Assembly: GCA_016946835.1 (NCBI GenBank)
Contig: JACVTC010000014.1
Coordinates: forward strand, 557,501 to 577,500
Source: Neocallimastix lanati (nom. inval.)
Taxonomy: Eukaryota > Neocallimastigomycota > Neocallimastigomycetes > Neocallimastigales > Neocallimastigaceae
Length of the DNA: 20,000 bases
Reading direction: 5' to 3'
Shown: in pieces, positions 9,788 through 20,000 of the stretch
How the letters are laid out: each line of letters opens with the position of its first letter
Position numbering within the stretch: the first letter of the stretch is position 1
The notes under the pieces: model-generated
Database searches by the model: none
What the model saw: the letters and a program-made list of their open reading frames with translations, nothing else
What the model was told of the DNA's origin: nothing
Translations under genes and position numbers: made by a program

Positions 9788-10576
9788 ATTATTAAAAATA
9801 ATAGAAATAAAAATTACTATTGTGATATATGCAAATTAAATGGACATTCAACAGATTATTGCAAATATAATAGTCTCAATAAAGATAAAAATAAAAATCA
9901 AAATAGCAATAATAATAAAGTTCAAAATAAAAGGAAAATTTTCCGTAATTACAATAAGAATAACTATCATACAGGAAATATCAATGAAGAAGAAAATAAT
10001 TCATACTCAACAAGTGATTCAGAAAATGAAGATGAATCACATATTTATTTCACCGGAAGTGTTACTGTTTCAAAATCCAATAATAATAACTCAAACAAAA
10101 TGACACACTGGATTATAGATAGCGGAACTGGAATCATTTTAACGAATGACATTAAAAATCTACAATATACATCCAGAGTCAATAATAAAAATATTATTTA
10201 TCTAAATGGCAAAATTGATGAAATTAAACAAATTGGAAATTACATAGGAAAATTCAATAACAATGATTTTACATTATCAAATGTATAATATACATCTAAT
10301 ATACAAAACAATTTAATCTCTACACATTCAATTTTAGATAATGGATGTAAAATAATTATGGAACAAATTGATGGTACTGACAGATTTCAAATCTATAAAA
10401 ACAATAAATTAATAGCTAATATCTTTGAAAATGACGAACATTTATTTACATTTAAAACATTCCCATGCAAAATTACATCCAACAACAATAATCATATTCA
10501 TAACATCAATTACGATTTATGGCATGCCAGACTTGGGCATTTCAACAATAACAAGATATCAAATTGTTCGTTTTAG
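9788..10576 (+). pseudogene. Nucleocapsid zinc knuckle, protease and start of integrase, interrupted
   Basis: This stretch keeps the gag frame. The zinc knuckle C-x2-C-x4-H-x4-C (CDICKLNGHSTDYC) is at 9821-9862. After an Asn/Lys/Glu-rich linker comes the aspartic protease active site, WIIDSGTG, with its DSGT at 10118-10129; copia proteases usually read DSGA or DSGC at this position. A second in-frame TAA lies at 10286-10288, inside a conserved SNV...NNLIS segment of the protease region. The frame reopens to the gag-pre-integrase motif LWHARLGH near 10518 and ends at TAG 10574. Integrase continues one frame back, in the frame of 10564, so a base was lost (or two gained) between 10552 and 10576. 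No good slippery heptamer is present, so this is probably mutation. Confidence 0.85.
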
Positions 10577-11500
10577 AGCATACTTCAAACCATAATAAAA
10601 AAGACTGTCATCAATGTAAAATTAGTAAGTTAAAGAAAAAACCTTTCTATTCCTCATTTAAAAAGGCGGAAAAACCAATGGAACTTGTTCATACTGACGT
10701 GGTTGGTAAACTTGAGAATTCTTATCTTGGATTTAATTATTATGTTACATTTTTAGATGACTATTCTCATAAGGTTTGGGTATTTTTATTAAAAAATAAA
10801 AGTGATGTTTATAATACTTTTATTTTCTTTAATAAACACATTTTAAATACTACACCTTACAAAATTATTAATTTAAAATCCGATAATGGCACAGAATATA
10901 TTAATAAAAATTTAATATCTTATCTCCAATCCGAAGGTATTAATTTTATTCACTCAACACCTGGTAATCCTCAACAAAATGGAAGAGCCGAAAGGTTAAA
11001 TCAAACCTTAAATAATTGTGCTAAAACTCTTTTAAATTCTGCTAAGCTTCCTTTAAAATTCTGGGATTTAGCCATTCTTTGTGCTGCTCATTTATATAAT
11101 TTAAATCCTCATCAATCTATCAACAATAATATACCTTATGAATTATTCTTTAAAAAACCAGCTGATATTACTCACTTGAAAGTTTTTGGTTGTAAGGCAT
11201 TTTTTTACAATAATCATAAAACTAACAAATTTGAAAATAATTCTAAACCAGGCATTTTTGTAGGATATGCTAATGATTCTCTTGGCTATCGGATTCTTGA
11301 CTTAGAAACAAACTCCATTGTAACTGCCAGAGATGTATACTTTATGGAAGAAGTACCTGGTACCATTAATACTTCTTTCTTCACCAATAAATATATTGAT
11401 TCTATTATCGATTTTCAAGATTCTTTAATTGAGGGGGAAAATAATTTTTCTTCCGATAATGATAATATTCAATTAAAAAATCTTTCAAATCCTCAACAGC

Positions 11501-11561
<61 letters not shown>

Positions 11562-13422
11562 TAACTCCAATTATAATAATAACAATGATGTGAAAAATAA
11601 TTCTAAAAATTCAAAAATTGAAAATGATGTCATGAACAATGTTGATGAAAACTTCGGAAATTTAAATAATTATAATACTCTTATACATGATAATATTGAT
11701 AATAATACTAATTCAAATATAAGCAAAAAATATACTGAAGTTAGTAATAAAGAATTCAACAAAAGGAAAAGATCAACAGATGATAATAATACAAATGATA
11801 ATGAAAATAATGATAGTGATTCTGATATTGAACCACTCAGTCAGAAGAAAATAAAAATAATAAATAAAAATAAAAATAAAGAACATAAAATATTAAATAT
11901 TTTAACTAAAGACCCAACCAACTTCAATCAAGCTCTTAGAACAAAAGAAGCTGAAAAATGGAAAATCGCAATTAATGACGAATTGAACAATATGTACAAT
12001 AACAAAGTAATGGAAATAGTGGATAAGATTCCAACTAATGCAAATATTATTGATACTAAATGGGTATTTACTACAAAAGACAATAATATCAAAAAGGCAC
12101 GACTTGTAGCTAAAGGTTTTCAACAAATTCCAGGTCAGGATTTCGTAGAAACTTATTCACCAACAGTACAAGCAGACAGTTTACGACTAACAGTAGCCAT
12201 TGCCGCTAACTTAAATTGGAATTTAAAACAACTGGATATTAAAGCAGCTTACCTAAACGCCAAACTTGATCATGAAATATACACTAATATTCCAGAAGGT
12301 GATAATAACTATAAAAAGAAAAATAAATATTGGTTATTAAAAAAGGCCTTATACGGATTAAAACAGGCTGGTCGTATGTGGTTTAATGAAATATCAAAAT
12401 TCCTAAATAGTACTGGTTATATTCAATATAAAACAGATAAATGCTTATTTGGAAAATATAATAAAAATAAAAAACTAATAAGTTTATTGACTTTGTATGT
12501 TGACGATATTTTAATTACAGGTTATGATAATGAAATAAACAAAACTATTGAAAAACTTAAATATAAATATAAAATATCAAAGGAATCATCTGCAAATAAA
12601 ATTATTGGTATCAACATATACAAAACCAAAAATGGTTATAAAATAAATCAAACAGACTATATTGATAAAATTATTGATAGATTTAATATGAACAAAACCA
12701 AACTTATTAAAACCCCTACTAGAAAGATCTCTGAAAAGGAAAGAGAAGGATCCCCATCCGTAAATGTTCAAGAATTTAAATCCTTATTAGGAGCATTACT
12801 CTATATTGCCGTAAAATCAAGACCTGATATATCATTTGCTGTAAATCAGGCTTCCAGACATTGTGAAGAACCTACGGAAGTGGACTATAAATCTTTAATG
12901 TATATATTACAATATTTAAATTGTACAAAAAATAAATCAATTTATTATAGCAGAAACAGTGAATTTATTGGTTATTCAGATTCAGACTTCGCAAATGATG
13001 AGACTACAAGAAAATCAACCAGTGGATATATTTATTTATTAGGTGATAGCCCTATATCATGGAAAACTCAATTACAAAAGACTGTTACTTTATCAACTGC
13101 AGAAGCAGAATTCGTAAGTTTAACAGAATGTGCTAAACAAGGCTTATGGTTTAAAAATTTATTTAAAGAGATATTCGATAAAGAAATTAAAATTAAAATA
13201 ATGGTTGATAATAAAGCATGTATTGCTATTGCTCAAGATACTAACTCAAAAGGTAGGTGTAAACATATTGATATAAGATATAAATTTATTCAAGAGAAAA
13301 TATTAGAAAATAAAATTCAATTAGAATATATCAACACAGAAAAGATGCTAGCTGATCCTTTAACGAAAAGTATTTCTGGAATTAATATGAAAATATTTAC
13401 TGATAAAATATTCAAAGATTAA
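10552..13422 (+). CDS. pol: Copia-type pol: integrase, reverse transcriptase, RNase H
   Basis: Open from 10552 to TAA 13420, with no credible start of its own; it is the continuation of the broken gag-pro frame. Residues are counted from 10564. The CHQCK cysteines complete the integrase zinc site. The DDE triad is D45, D107 and E143, with D-35-E spacing. The conserved LKVFGCKAFF and GYRILD segments follow. An Asn tract encoded by 18 AAT codons (314-331) sits in the variable linker. Reverse transcriptase shows WVFTTK, LDIKAAYLNA, ALYGLKQA and the YVDD catalytic box (645-648). RNase H shows SDSDFAND (805-812), STAEAEF (844-850), VDNKA (881-885), KHIDIR (900-905) and ADPLTK (930-935). All catalytic residues I can check are present. 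The order integrase before RT defines Ty1/copia. Upstream lesions suggest it is not made from this copy except by recoding. Confidence 0.95.
11503..11556 (+). repeat. (AAT)18 inside pol
   Basis: Eighteen perfect AAT codons encode poly-Asn in the integrase-RT linker. It is the same microsatellite that dominates host noncoding DNA and host protein tracts here. Confidence 0.9.
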
Positions 13423-13427
13423 AATAA

Positions 13428-13434
<7 letters not shown>

Positions 13435-13474
<40 letters not shown>

Positions 13475-13497
13475 AAATAAAATAAAATAAAATAAAA
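13435..13497 (+). repeat. (A)38 followed by (TAAAA)5 in the element 3' region
   Basis: A run of 38 A begins 12 bases after the pol stop and grades into about five TAAAA units. It lies inside the element, before the polypurine tract, so it is not a poly(A) tail at an insertion end. Confidence 0.85.
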
Positions 13498-13538
13498 TTA
13501 AAATAGATTAAAATAGTTAAACTGGTAATGCATAATGT

Positions 13539-13546
13539 AGGGGGAA
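13539..13546 (+). other. Polypurine tract
   Basis: AGGGGGAA directly abuts the 3' LTR. It is the RNase H-resistant primer for plus-strand DNA and one of the few G-runs in the window. Confidence 0.9.
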
Positions 13547-13742
13547 TGTTAAGGTTCACACTTATTTTATGTACATTATGACATTACATAGTGTATACAT
13601 ACTTATAATTATATAAAAGAAATAATGTAATTTTATATTTGAAATTGAGGTCTTTTATTTTAATAAAATATAATATAAAATAATAGTTAATTGACTAATA
13701 ATATTATATATTTATCATTAAGTGTGCTCTAATTTCTTAACA
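13547..13742 (+). repeat. 3' LTR (196 bp)
   Basis: Same as the 5' LTR except for G at 13641. AATAAA at 13662-13667 is the likely polyadenylation signal of the element transcript. Confidence 0.95.
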
Positions 13743-13743
13743 A

Positions 13744-13747
<4 letters not shown>
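13743..13747. repeat. Target-site duplication, right copy (ATATT)
   Basis: Exact copy of the five bases at 8647-8651. It is followed by an ATT repeat of about 57 bp (13748-13804). Confidence 0.85.
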
Positions 13748-15217
<1,470 letters not shown>

Positions 15218-15475
15218 TTATAGTTCAAAATCATTAAACGCATCTTGAATAGATTTTCCCAAAAGTTCATTTAATTCTTTCACATGTCTATTATTTGCTA
15301 ACTTTTTTTCAAATGCTTTATATTCTTTACAAGCTTTTTCAATATTCATTATGAAATTAGGTGCTGCTCTTCTGATAACCCAATTTTTTAACATTATCGG
15401 TATATTTCCTTTTGGATCATCATAATACTAATAATAATAATATTAATATTAATATTAATAATAATACAAAATATA

Positions 15476-15519
<44 letters not shown>

Positions 15520-16943
15520 AAAAAAAAATAAGAAAAAAAAATGTAAAGAATAGAAATTAAATTGGTATAATGAAATAATATATTTAATTAATAGTTGTTA
15601 ATACATATATATATATATTAATAGTGAAAGAAATTATACCTCCATATAAACATTGCATTTTCCATCTTCATGATCTGAATAAAATACAGTAGTTTGTTCA
15701 TATTCAGTAATTCGAATAGTTCCAAAATTTTCTGTTTCTTGTGCAATTTCTTCATCTTTATCTACAGAACTATTATCGGCTATTAAGAAAATCATATTAT
15801 CATACTTTAAAATAATAATTATTGATTATTAACTATTTATTAATAATTTATTATCTACTATTTATTATCTATTATTTATTATTTATTATTTATTATTTAT
15901 TATTTATTATTTATTATTTATTATTTATTATTTATTATTTATTATTTAGTATTTAATATTTATTATTTAGTATTTAATATTTAGTATTTAGTATTTATTA
16001 TTTAGTATTTAGTATTTAGTATTTAGTATTTAGTATTTATTATTTATTATTTATTATTTATTATTTATTATTTATTATTTAGTATTTATTATTTATTATT
16101 TATTATTTATTATTTATTATTTATTATTTATTATTTATTATTTATTATTTATTATTTATTATTTATTATTTATTATTTATTATTTATTATTTATTATTTA
16201 TTATTTATTATTTATTATTTATTATTTATTATTTATATTTATTATTTATTATTTATTATTTATTATTTATTATTTATTATTTATTATTTATTATTTATTA
16301 CTTATTACTTATTACTTATTACTTATTATTAATTATTTATTATTCATCAAAAATCATTACCTTGTGTTCATAAGTGTTTCTCTCAAAAATATATTCACGA
16401 TTTGAAAATGGCCAAGGTAATTTTATTTCCCAATGAATTTCAAAATCTTGTAAATCATTTGTACCTAATGAAGAGGATGACAATTTTTCATCAACTTTTT
16501 TCTTTTTATTATTCTTTTCAAAAATATTAATTTGTTGCCTTAAATCATCCCACTCTTTACGATATTCTAAATCCATATATACTTCATAAGCTTCTCTTAA
16601 AGTAACCTTATCCAAATAACCTAATATAATATATTCATTGATACCAGTGGATGGCCGTACTCTGGAATATACTTTAATTCTATTTTTAATTATTGAATCA
16701 AGGGTATAATTAGTTAAATCTGGATTTAAGGCTCTTTCAGCAATATTATCTAATTCTGAAGTAGTCATCATCTTTAAATAACTATTGGTTTTATCAAAAG
16801 ACGAAAGTTTAAAGGATGAATTTTTTTTTAAAAAAGAATTTTTTTTATTAAGAGAATGATTCATAGATGACAAGGATTCTATAGTATTATCTAAAACTTC
16901 CTCTTTTTTATAATTATCTTGTTTAGTAGAATTAATTATTTCA

Positions 16944-16981
<38 letters not shown>

Positions 16982-17420
16982 GTTATTATTATTAACATTT
17001 ATATTAAAAACAGCGATAATATTAGCATTATTATTAATATTATCAGTGGAATAATGAGAAAATTCATTATCTTCTTTTAATCCAGAAAACAAATTTTTAT
17101 TAATCAATTTTGTTCCGGTATCAATAAAATTTTTATTAGTACCTTGAATACGATTAATAGTCTTTGTAAGAATAGTTTGATAATTATTAGTTATTGAAGG
17201 ATAAACTTTTAAATTTGTATTAGTATTATGTGTTTGTTGTTCATTATTTAAAGTGTCAACATTAATATTGGTATTTGAATCATTAACTATTGTAGTTGGT
17301 GAAGTCAAAAATGTAGTATTATTATCAGCATAATTAGAATCTATACTATAAGAATTTTCTGTACTATATCTTGAAATTGAATTTGATAAATTAACAATAC
17401 TTGAATTGATATTATCATTT

Positions 17421-17451
<31 letters not shown>

Positions 17452-17512
17452 CATTATCATTATCATTATCATTACCATTATCATTATCATTAACATTATC
17501 ATTACCATTATC

Positions 17513-17544
<32 letters not shown>

Positions 17545-18073
17545 CATTATTGATATTATTATTATGACTAATAGTAGTAGTAATGTCAATACTATTTATA
17601 GAAGAATTAATATTTAATGAAGAAGCTGATGCTGTTGTAAAATATAATTCTGATGTAGCATTAACAGAAATTGCTGATTGAAAATCAGTACCACTATTAT
17701 TTTTTGAATGAATTGATGCTGTCGGTGTAGAAGTATAAATTTGTAAAGAATCAAATTTATCCTGTAGATGGTCTCTTTCCAAAGAACTAACATTGGTATG
17801 GTCTATTACATAATAAGAATGGTCATTATCATTTGAATTCGATTCAAAAGAAATTGCGGTGACCGCAGCTACAGATGTACTTAAAGAAGTATCATAATTA
17901 TTGATATTTTCATTATTATCTTTATTTGTTGATATTATTGAAATGTTTTCCTTTTTATTACTCTTTATTTCATTTGAAATAGTTTGAGAAATTGATTTAA
18001 TTTTATTGAAAGATTTTTTCTTCTTATTTTTTTTCCTTCTTATTTTAATATTAAAGCAGCAAAACAAAGGCAT
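15218..18073 (-). CDS. START-domain lipid-transfer protein with Asn/Asp-rich N-terminus (3 exons, 695 aa)
   Basis: Modelled exons: 18073-16361, 15804-15640 and 15427-15218, all joined in phase 0, giving 695 residues and TAA. The START domain (about 435-690) resembles the phosphatidylcholine-transfer/StarD2-StarD10 group. Markers are EYRKEWDD, HWEIKLPWPFSNREYIF at the exon 1 end, RITEYEQTTVFYSDHEDGK in exon 2, and NIPIMLKNWVIRRAAPNF with a C-terminal helix in exon 3. START domains enclose one lipid and move or sense it at membranes; the ligand cannot be read from sequence. Residues 1-430 are low complexity, with an (Asn-Asp)n tract near 171-221 and poly-Asn near 358-375. The N-terminus has a Cys-Cys pair followed by a Lys/Arg-rich stretch, a possible S-acylation and membrane-contact site (inference). 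The start is the first ATG, preceded by AAAA. The START call is strong. Confidence 0.9.
15428..15639 (-). other. Intron 2 of the START gene (212 nt)
   Basis: Starts GTATAATT, ends TATTAG, phase 0, joining NVYME to YYDDPKGN as in other START domains. It contains a TA repeat of about 30 bp (near 15480-15511). Confidence 0.85.
15805..16360 (-). other. Intron 1 of the START gene (556 nt), nearly all heptamer repeat
   Basis: Starts GTAATGAT after AAG and ends TTTAAAG, phase 0, joining NTYEHK to YDNMIFLIADN. Reading on past the donor meets a stop after six codons. A later acceptor (AATAG at about 15782) would break the frame. About 490 of the 556 bases are a 7-bp tandem array. Confidence 0.8.
15840..16330. 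repeat. 7-bp tandem array (TTTATTA)n with variant blocks
   Basis: About 65-70 units of TTTATTA in strict 7-bp register. Ten units in 15945-16084 read TTTAGTA, and four consecutive units at 16295-16322 read TTATTAC. On the transcribed strand the basic unit is TAATAAA, the first variant TACTAAA and the second GTAATAA. It fills intron 1 of the START gene. Confidence 0.95.
16948..16998. repeat. (AAT)n encoding poly-Asn in START exon 1
   Basis: An ATT run on the + strand with a single GTT interruption encodes a poly-Asn stretch (residues about 358-375) on the minus strand. Confidence 0.85.
17415..17560. repeat. Hexamer (ATTATC)n encoding (Asn-Asp)n
   Basis: About 24 hexamer units with occasional variants (ACC, AAC) encode alternating Asn-Asp on the minus strand. 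Other frames through the same hexamer give poly-Ile-Met shadows. Confidence 0.9.
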
Positions 18074-18492
18074 TTTATTATATATAAATGGGTATGTTTA
18101 ATTAACTAGTTATATATTAAATAATTAGTTATAACTTTTATAACTTTTTATTTTGCTAAATATTACATTTAGAATTATTTAACACAAATTTATTATTTAT
18201 TTACTATATTTTAAAATAAATAATATTTTAACAATAATAATAATAATAATATTAATAATAATATTAATACTAATTGATAAGAAATTTTTACTCCTTTTTT
18301 TTTATTATTATTATTATTGAAATGAAATATATTTAAAATGCATAATATATATTATAGATTGAAGTTAAATTTCTTTTAAAATTATATAAATATTTACATA
18401 ACTATTTAAAATTTCAAATTTCAAATACTTTTTTTTTTGTACTTTATTATATTTAAATAGACAATTTATTGCTATTTATTGCTATTTATTTC

Positions 18493-18541
<49 letters not shown>

Positions 18542-19539
18542 GTGATGGTCTTTTTTTTTTTTTTAAATTTATTTATTATTTTTTTATTTGTTTAAAAAAA
18601 AAAAAGATAAAAAGAAAAAAAAAATTTTTTTTTATTTTTTGGGGAGTATTTAAAAAAATTTTAGTATAATAATTTAAAACATTTTCTAGAATAAAAAATT
18701 ATATACATATTATAATATATAAAATTTTATTTTATTTTAATTTTTTTTTCATTAATATTAATTAAAAATTATATATATATATAATTTATTAATATATAAT
18801 TTTAGATATAAAAAAAAAAATAGATATTTCTTTAAACTATAATATTTAATTAATAAAATTGTTAGGTATATTTTAATAATGTCCTTTAATATTTAATTAC
18901 TTTCATTAATTATTATTTATTATATCCTAAATTTAATTACTTTTAAAACTCTAAATCTATATAAAAATTAATATATATATACCAAATAAAGTTTATTATT
19001 TAAAATATTCCCTTTTTTTTTTTATATTCAAAATAAAATATTTTTATTATATCACTTTAATGATAAAAGATTACTTCATTTAAACAAAAAATATAAAATA
19101 CTTGAATTTTTTATTCATTTAAAGTTAAAAAATTATAATAGATTTAAAAAAATTTTATAAATATTAAAAAAAAAAATTTCTTTTTTTTTTTTTTCATCAA
19201 GAATTATAAATTTAATTAAAAAAATGAAATATTTTATGAAAAAAAAAAATTAAAAGAAATAATATAATATAATATAATATAATATATAGAATTTAATTAA
19301 TCATTTTTGTTTATTAAACTTTATCCTCATATTAAAAAACTTTATTTTTACTTCCAAAAAAAATATTATTATTAATAATAATTATTAATTATTAAAATTA
19401 AAATAATGAATAAAAAATTATATCGTTTTAAAAATAAAATAAAATAAAATAAAATAAAATAAAAAAAATATTAAATAATAATTAATTTTAAGAATTATAA
19501 TAATAATATTAATAATATTAAAATTAAAAAATATTTATA
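18074..19539. promoter_or_regulatory. 5' flank of the START gene; no other gene seen
   Basis: AT-rich, with ATT repeats near 18230-18270 and 18494-18541, several A/T runs of 10-12, AATAT pentamers near 19260-19285 and AAAAT pentamers near 19436-19460. It should contain the START promoter. No element can be picked out with confidence, and no coding frame of normal composition is present. Confidence 0.4.
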
Positions 19540-19629
19540 TTATACTATGAATGTTTAAGTCTATGGATTAATTTCAAAAATGTGTATATTTTTATAATTA
19601 ATCCACAGACTTAAATATTTATGGTATAA
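19540..19629. repeat. Long inverted repeat / hairpin (32 bp arms, 24-base loop)
   Basis: Arms 19541-19572 and 19597-19628 match at 28 of 32 positions as DNA. In + strand RNA three of the four mismatches become G-U pairs, leaving one A-C mismatch, and an extra T-A pair closes the outside. Six more pairs can form inside the loop. No coding frame. It could be a small-RNA precursor, a tiny palindromic transposon relic or a cruciform. Confidence 0.8.
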
Positions 19630-19664
19630 AATTGAAGAATTCTAAAGTTTAACCAACTTATAAC

Positions 19665-19681
19665 TGATAAGAACTGATAAG
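19665..19681 (+). promoter_or_regulatory. Two tandem GATA-type motifs
   Basis: TGATAAG occurs at 19665-19671 and 19675-19681 within a 10 bp direct repeat (AACTGATAAG twice). Both fit the fungal GATA-factor site HGATAR. No adjacent gene is seen in the window, so function is unproven. Confidence 0.25.
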
Positions 19682-20000
19682 ATATCACAATAGAAAATTT
19701 AAACTTAAAACTATCATTAATTAATTTTAATATTATTTAGGTTACAAACTACTTTATAAAAAATAGTAAGAAAATAAAATTATATATATATATATATATA
19801 TATTAAATCATTAATTATAATAATCCATTTTATTTATTTTTTTTTTTTAGACAAGATTAATTTTCATTATTTTATATATTAATTATTAAAAGTATTAAAA
19901 AATAAAATTATAAACAAAAAAAAAATATACTAATAAATATTTTGAATTAAAAAAAAAAAATATAAATATAAAAAATTTAAAAAAATAGTATTATTAAAAA
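19682..20000. other. AT-rich right edge, nothing recognised
   Basis: TA repeat near 19780-19803 and several A/T runs. No gene-like sequence. Confidence 0.65.

Larger units (their letters stand above)
8652..13742 (+). mobile_element. Ty1/copia LTR retrotransposon, full length (5091 bp), gag-protease damaged
   Basis: Two 196 bp LTRs, a tRNA-matching primer-binding site, a polypurine tract, a perfect 5 bp target duplication, and the order gag, zinc knuckle, protease, integrase, reverse transcriptase, RNase H all identify a Ty1/copia (Pseudoviridae-type) element. The LTRs differ only at 8746 (A) versus 13641 (G), so insertion is recent. It sits at the junction of a TA repeat and an ATT repeat. 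Gag-protease has in-frame stops at 9785 and 10286 and a frame change between 10552 and 10576; integrase to RNase H is open throughout. It is therefore probably non-autonomous as read, but could have moved with proteins from an intact relative. Confidence 0.97.

Noticed and set aside
9785-10288. Reassigned stop codons (TAA as sense)
   Set aside because: Both host genes and pol end on TAA with sensible C-termini and contain no internal TAA or TAG in their exons, so a standard code fits.
10552-10576. Programmed -1 frameshift joining protease to integrase
   Set aside because: The frame relation would fit, but no X-XXY-YYZ heptamer is present (only G-TTT-TAG), the position inside the integrase N-terminus is wrong for a Gag/Pol ratio switch, and two nonsense codons lie nearby.
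15840-16330. CRISPR-like array
   Set aside because: Repeat units are 7 bp with no unique spacers, and the array lies in a eukaryotic intron; it is a short tandem repeat.
17341-17589. Minus-strand frame of repeated Ile-Met
   Set aside because: Frame-shifted shadow of the Asn-Asp hexamer in the START gene.
18469-18669. Plus-strand frame beginning with poly-Tyr
   Set aside because: Produced by a TTA/TAT microsatellite and T/A homopolymers; no coding signature.

Overview
This is a nuclear fragment of a very AT-rich eukaryote. Noncoding DNA is almost only A and T, with homopolymer runs of about 21-40 bases and many AAT/ATT microsatellites. The proteins carry long Asn, Asp and Ser tracts, and the genes have spliceosomal introns. 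The combination best fits an anaerobic gut fungus (Neocallimastigomycota); a dictyostelid or another AT-rich protist is the main alternative. This is inferred from composition and gene style, not from a marker gene.

Layout. 1-1375: AT-rich DNA with short, broken, coding-like stretches on the + strand and a possible edge exon on the - strand; no intact gene. 1376-5733 (-): a five-exon gene for a Ser/Asn-rich FHA-domain protein of 1171 residues; every intron phase closes. 5734-8651: intergenic, with long A/T runs, a 0.2 kb tandem duplication (6884-7286) and an unexplained stretch of higher complexity (about 7676-8035). 8652-13742 (+): a complete, recently inserted Ty1/copia LTR retrotransposon of 5091 bp with 196 bp LTRs differing at one base, a 5 bp target duplication, gag, protease, and integrase-RT-RNase H. 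Two in-frame stops and one frameshift break gag-protease, while the pol frame is open throughout. 13743-15217: intergenic, including an ATT tract of about 280 bp. 15218-18073 (-): a three-exon gene for a 695-residue START-domain lipid-transfer protein, whose first intron is almost entirely a 7-bp tandem repeat. 18074-20000: AT-rich flank with a strong 32-bp-stem hairpin at 19540-19629.

The two host genes show no evident functional link: one is a phosphopeptide-binding FHA protein, the other a lipid-binding START protein, both with low-complexity N-terminal halves. The most notable points are (i) the retroelement's primer-binding site, which matches the anticodon arm of tRNA-Lys(CUU), implying half-tRNA priming, and lies in a hairpin that copies part of that tRNA; (ii) the intronic heptamer array, whose variants fall in blocks resembling 5' splice sites, branch points and AAUAAA; and (iii) six modelled introns that all lack the usual G at position +5 of the 5' splice site.
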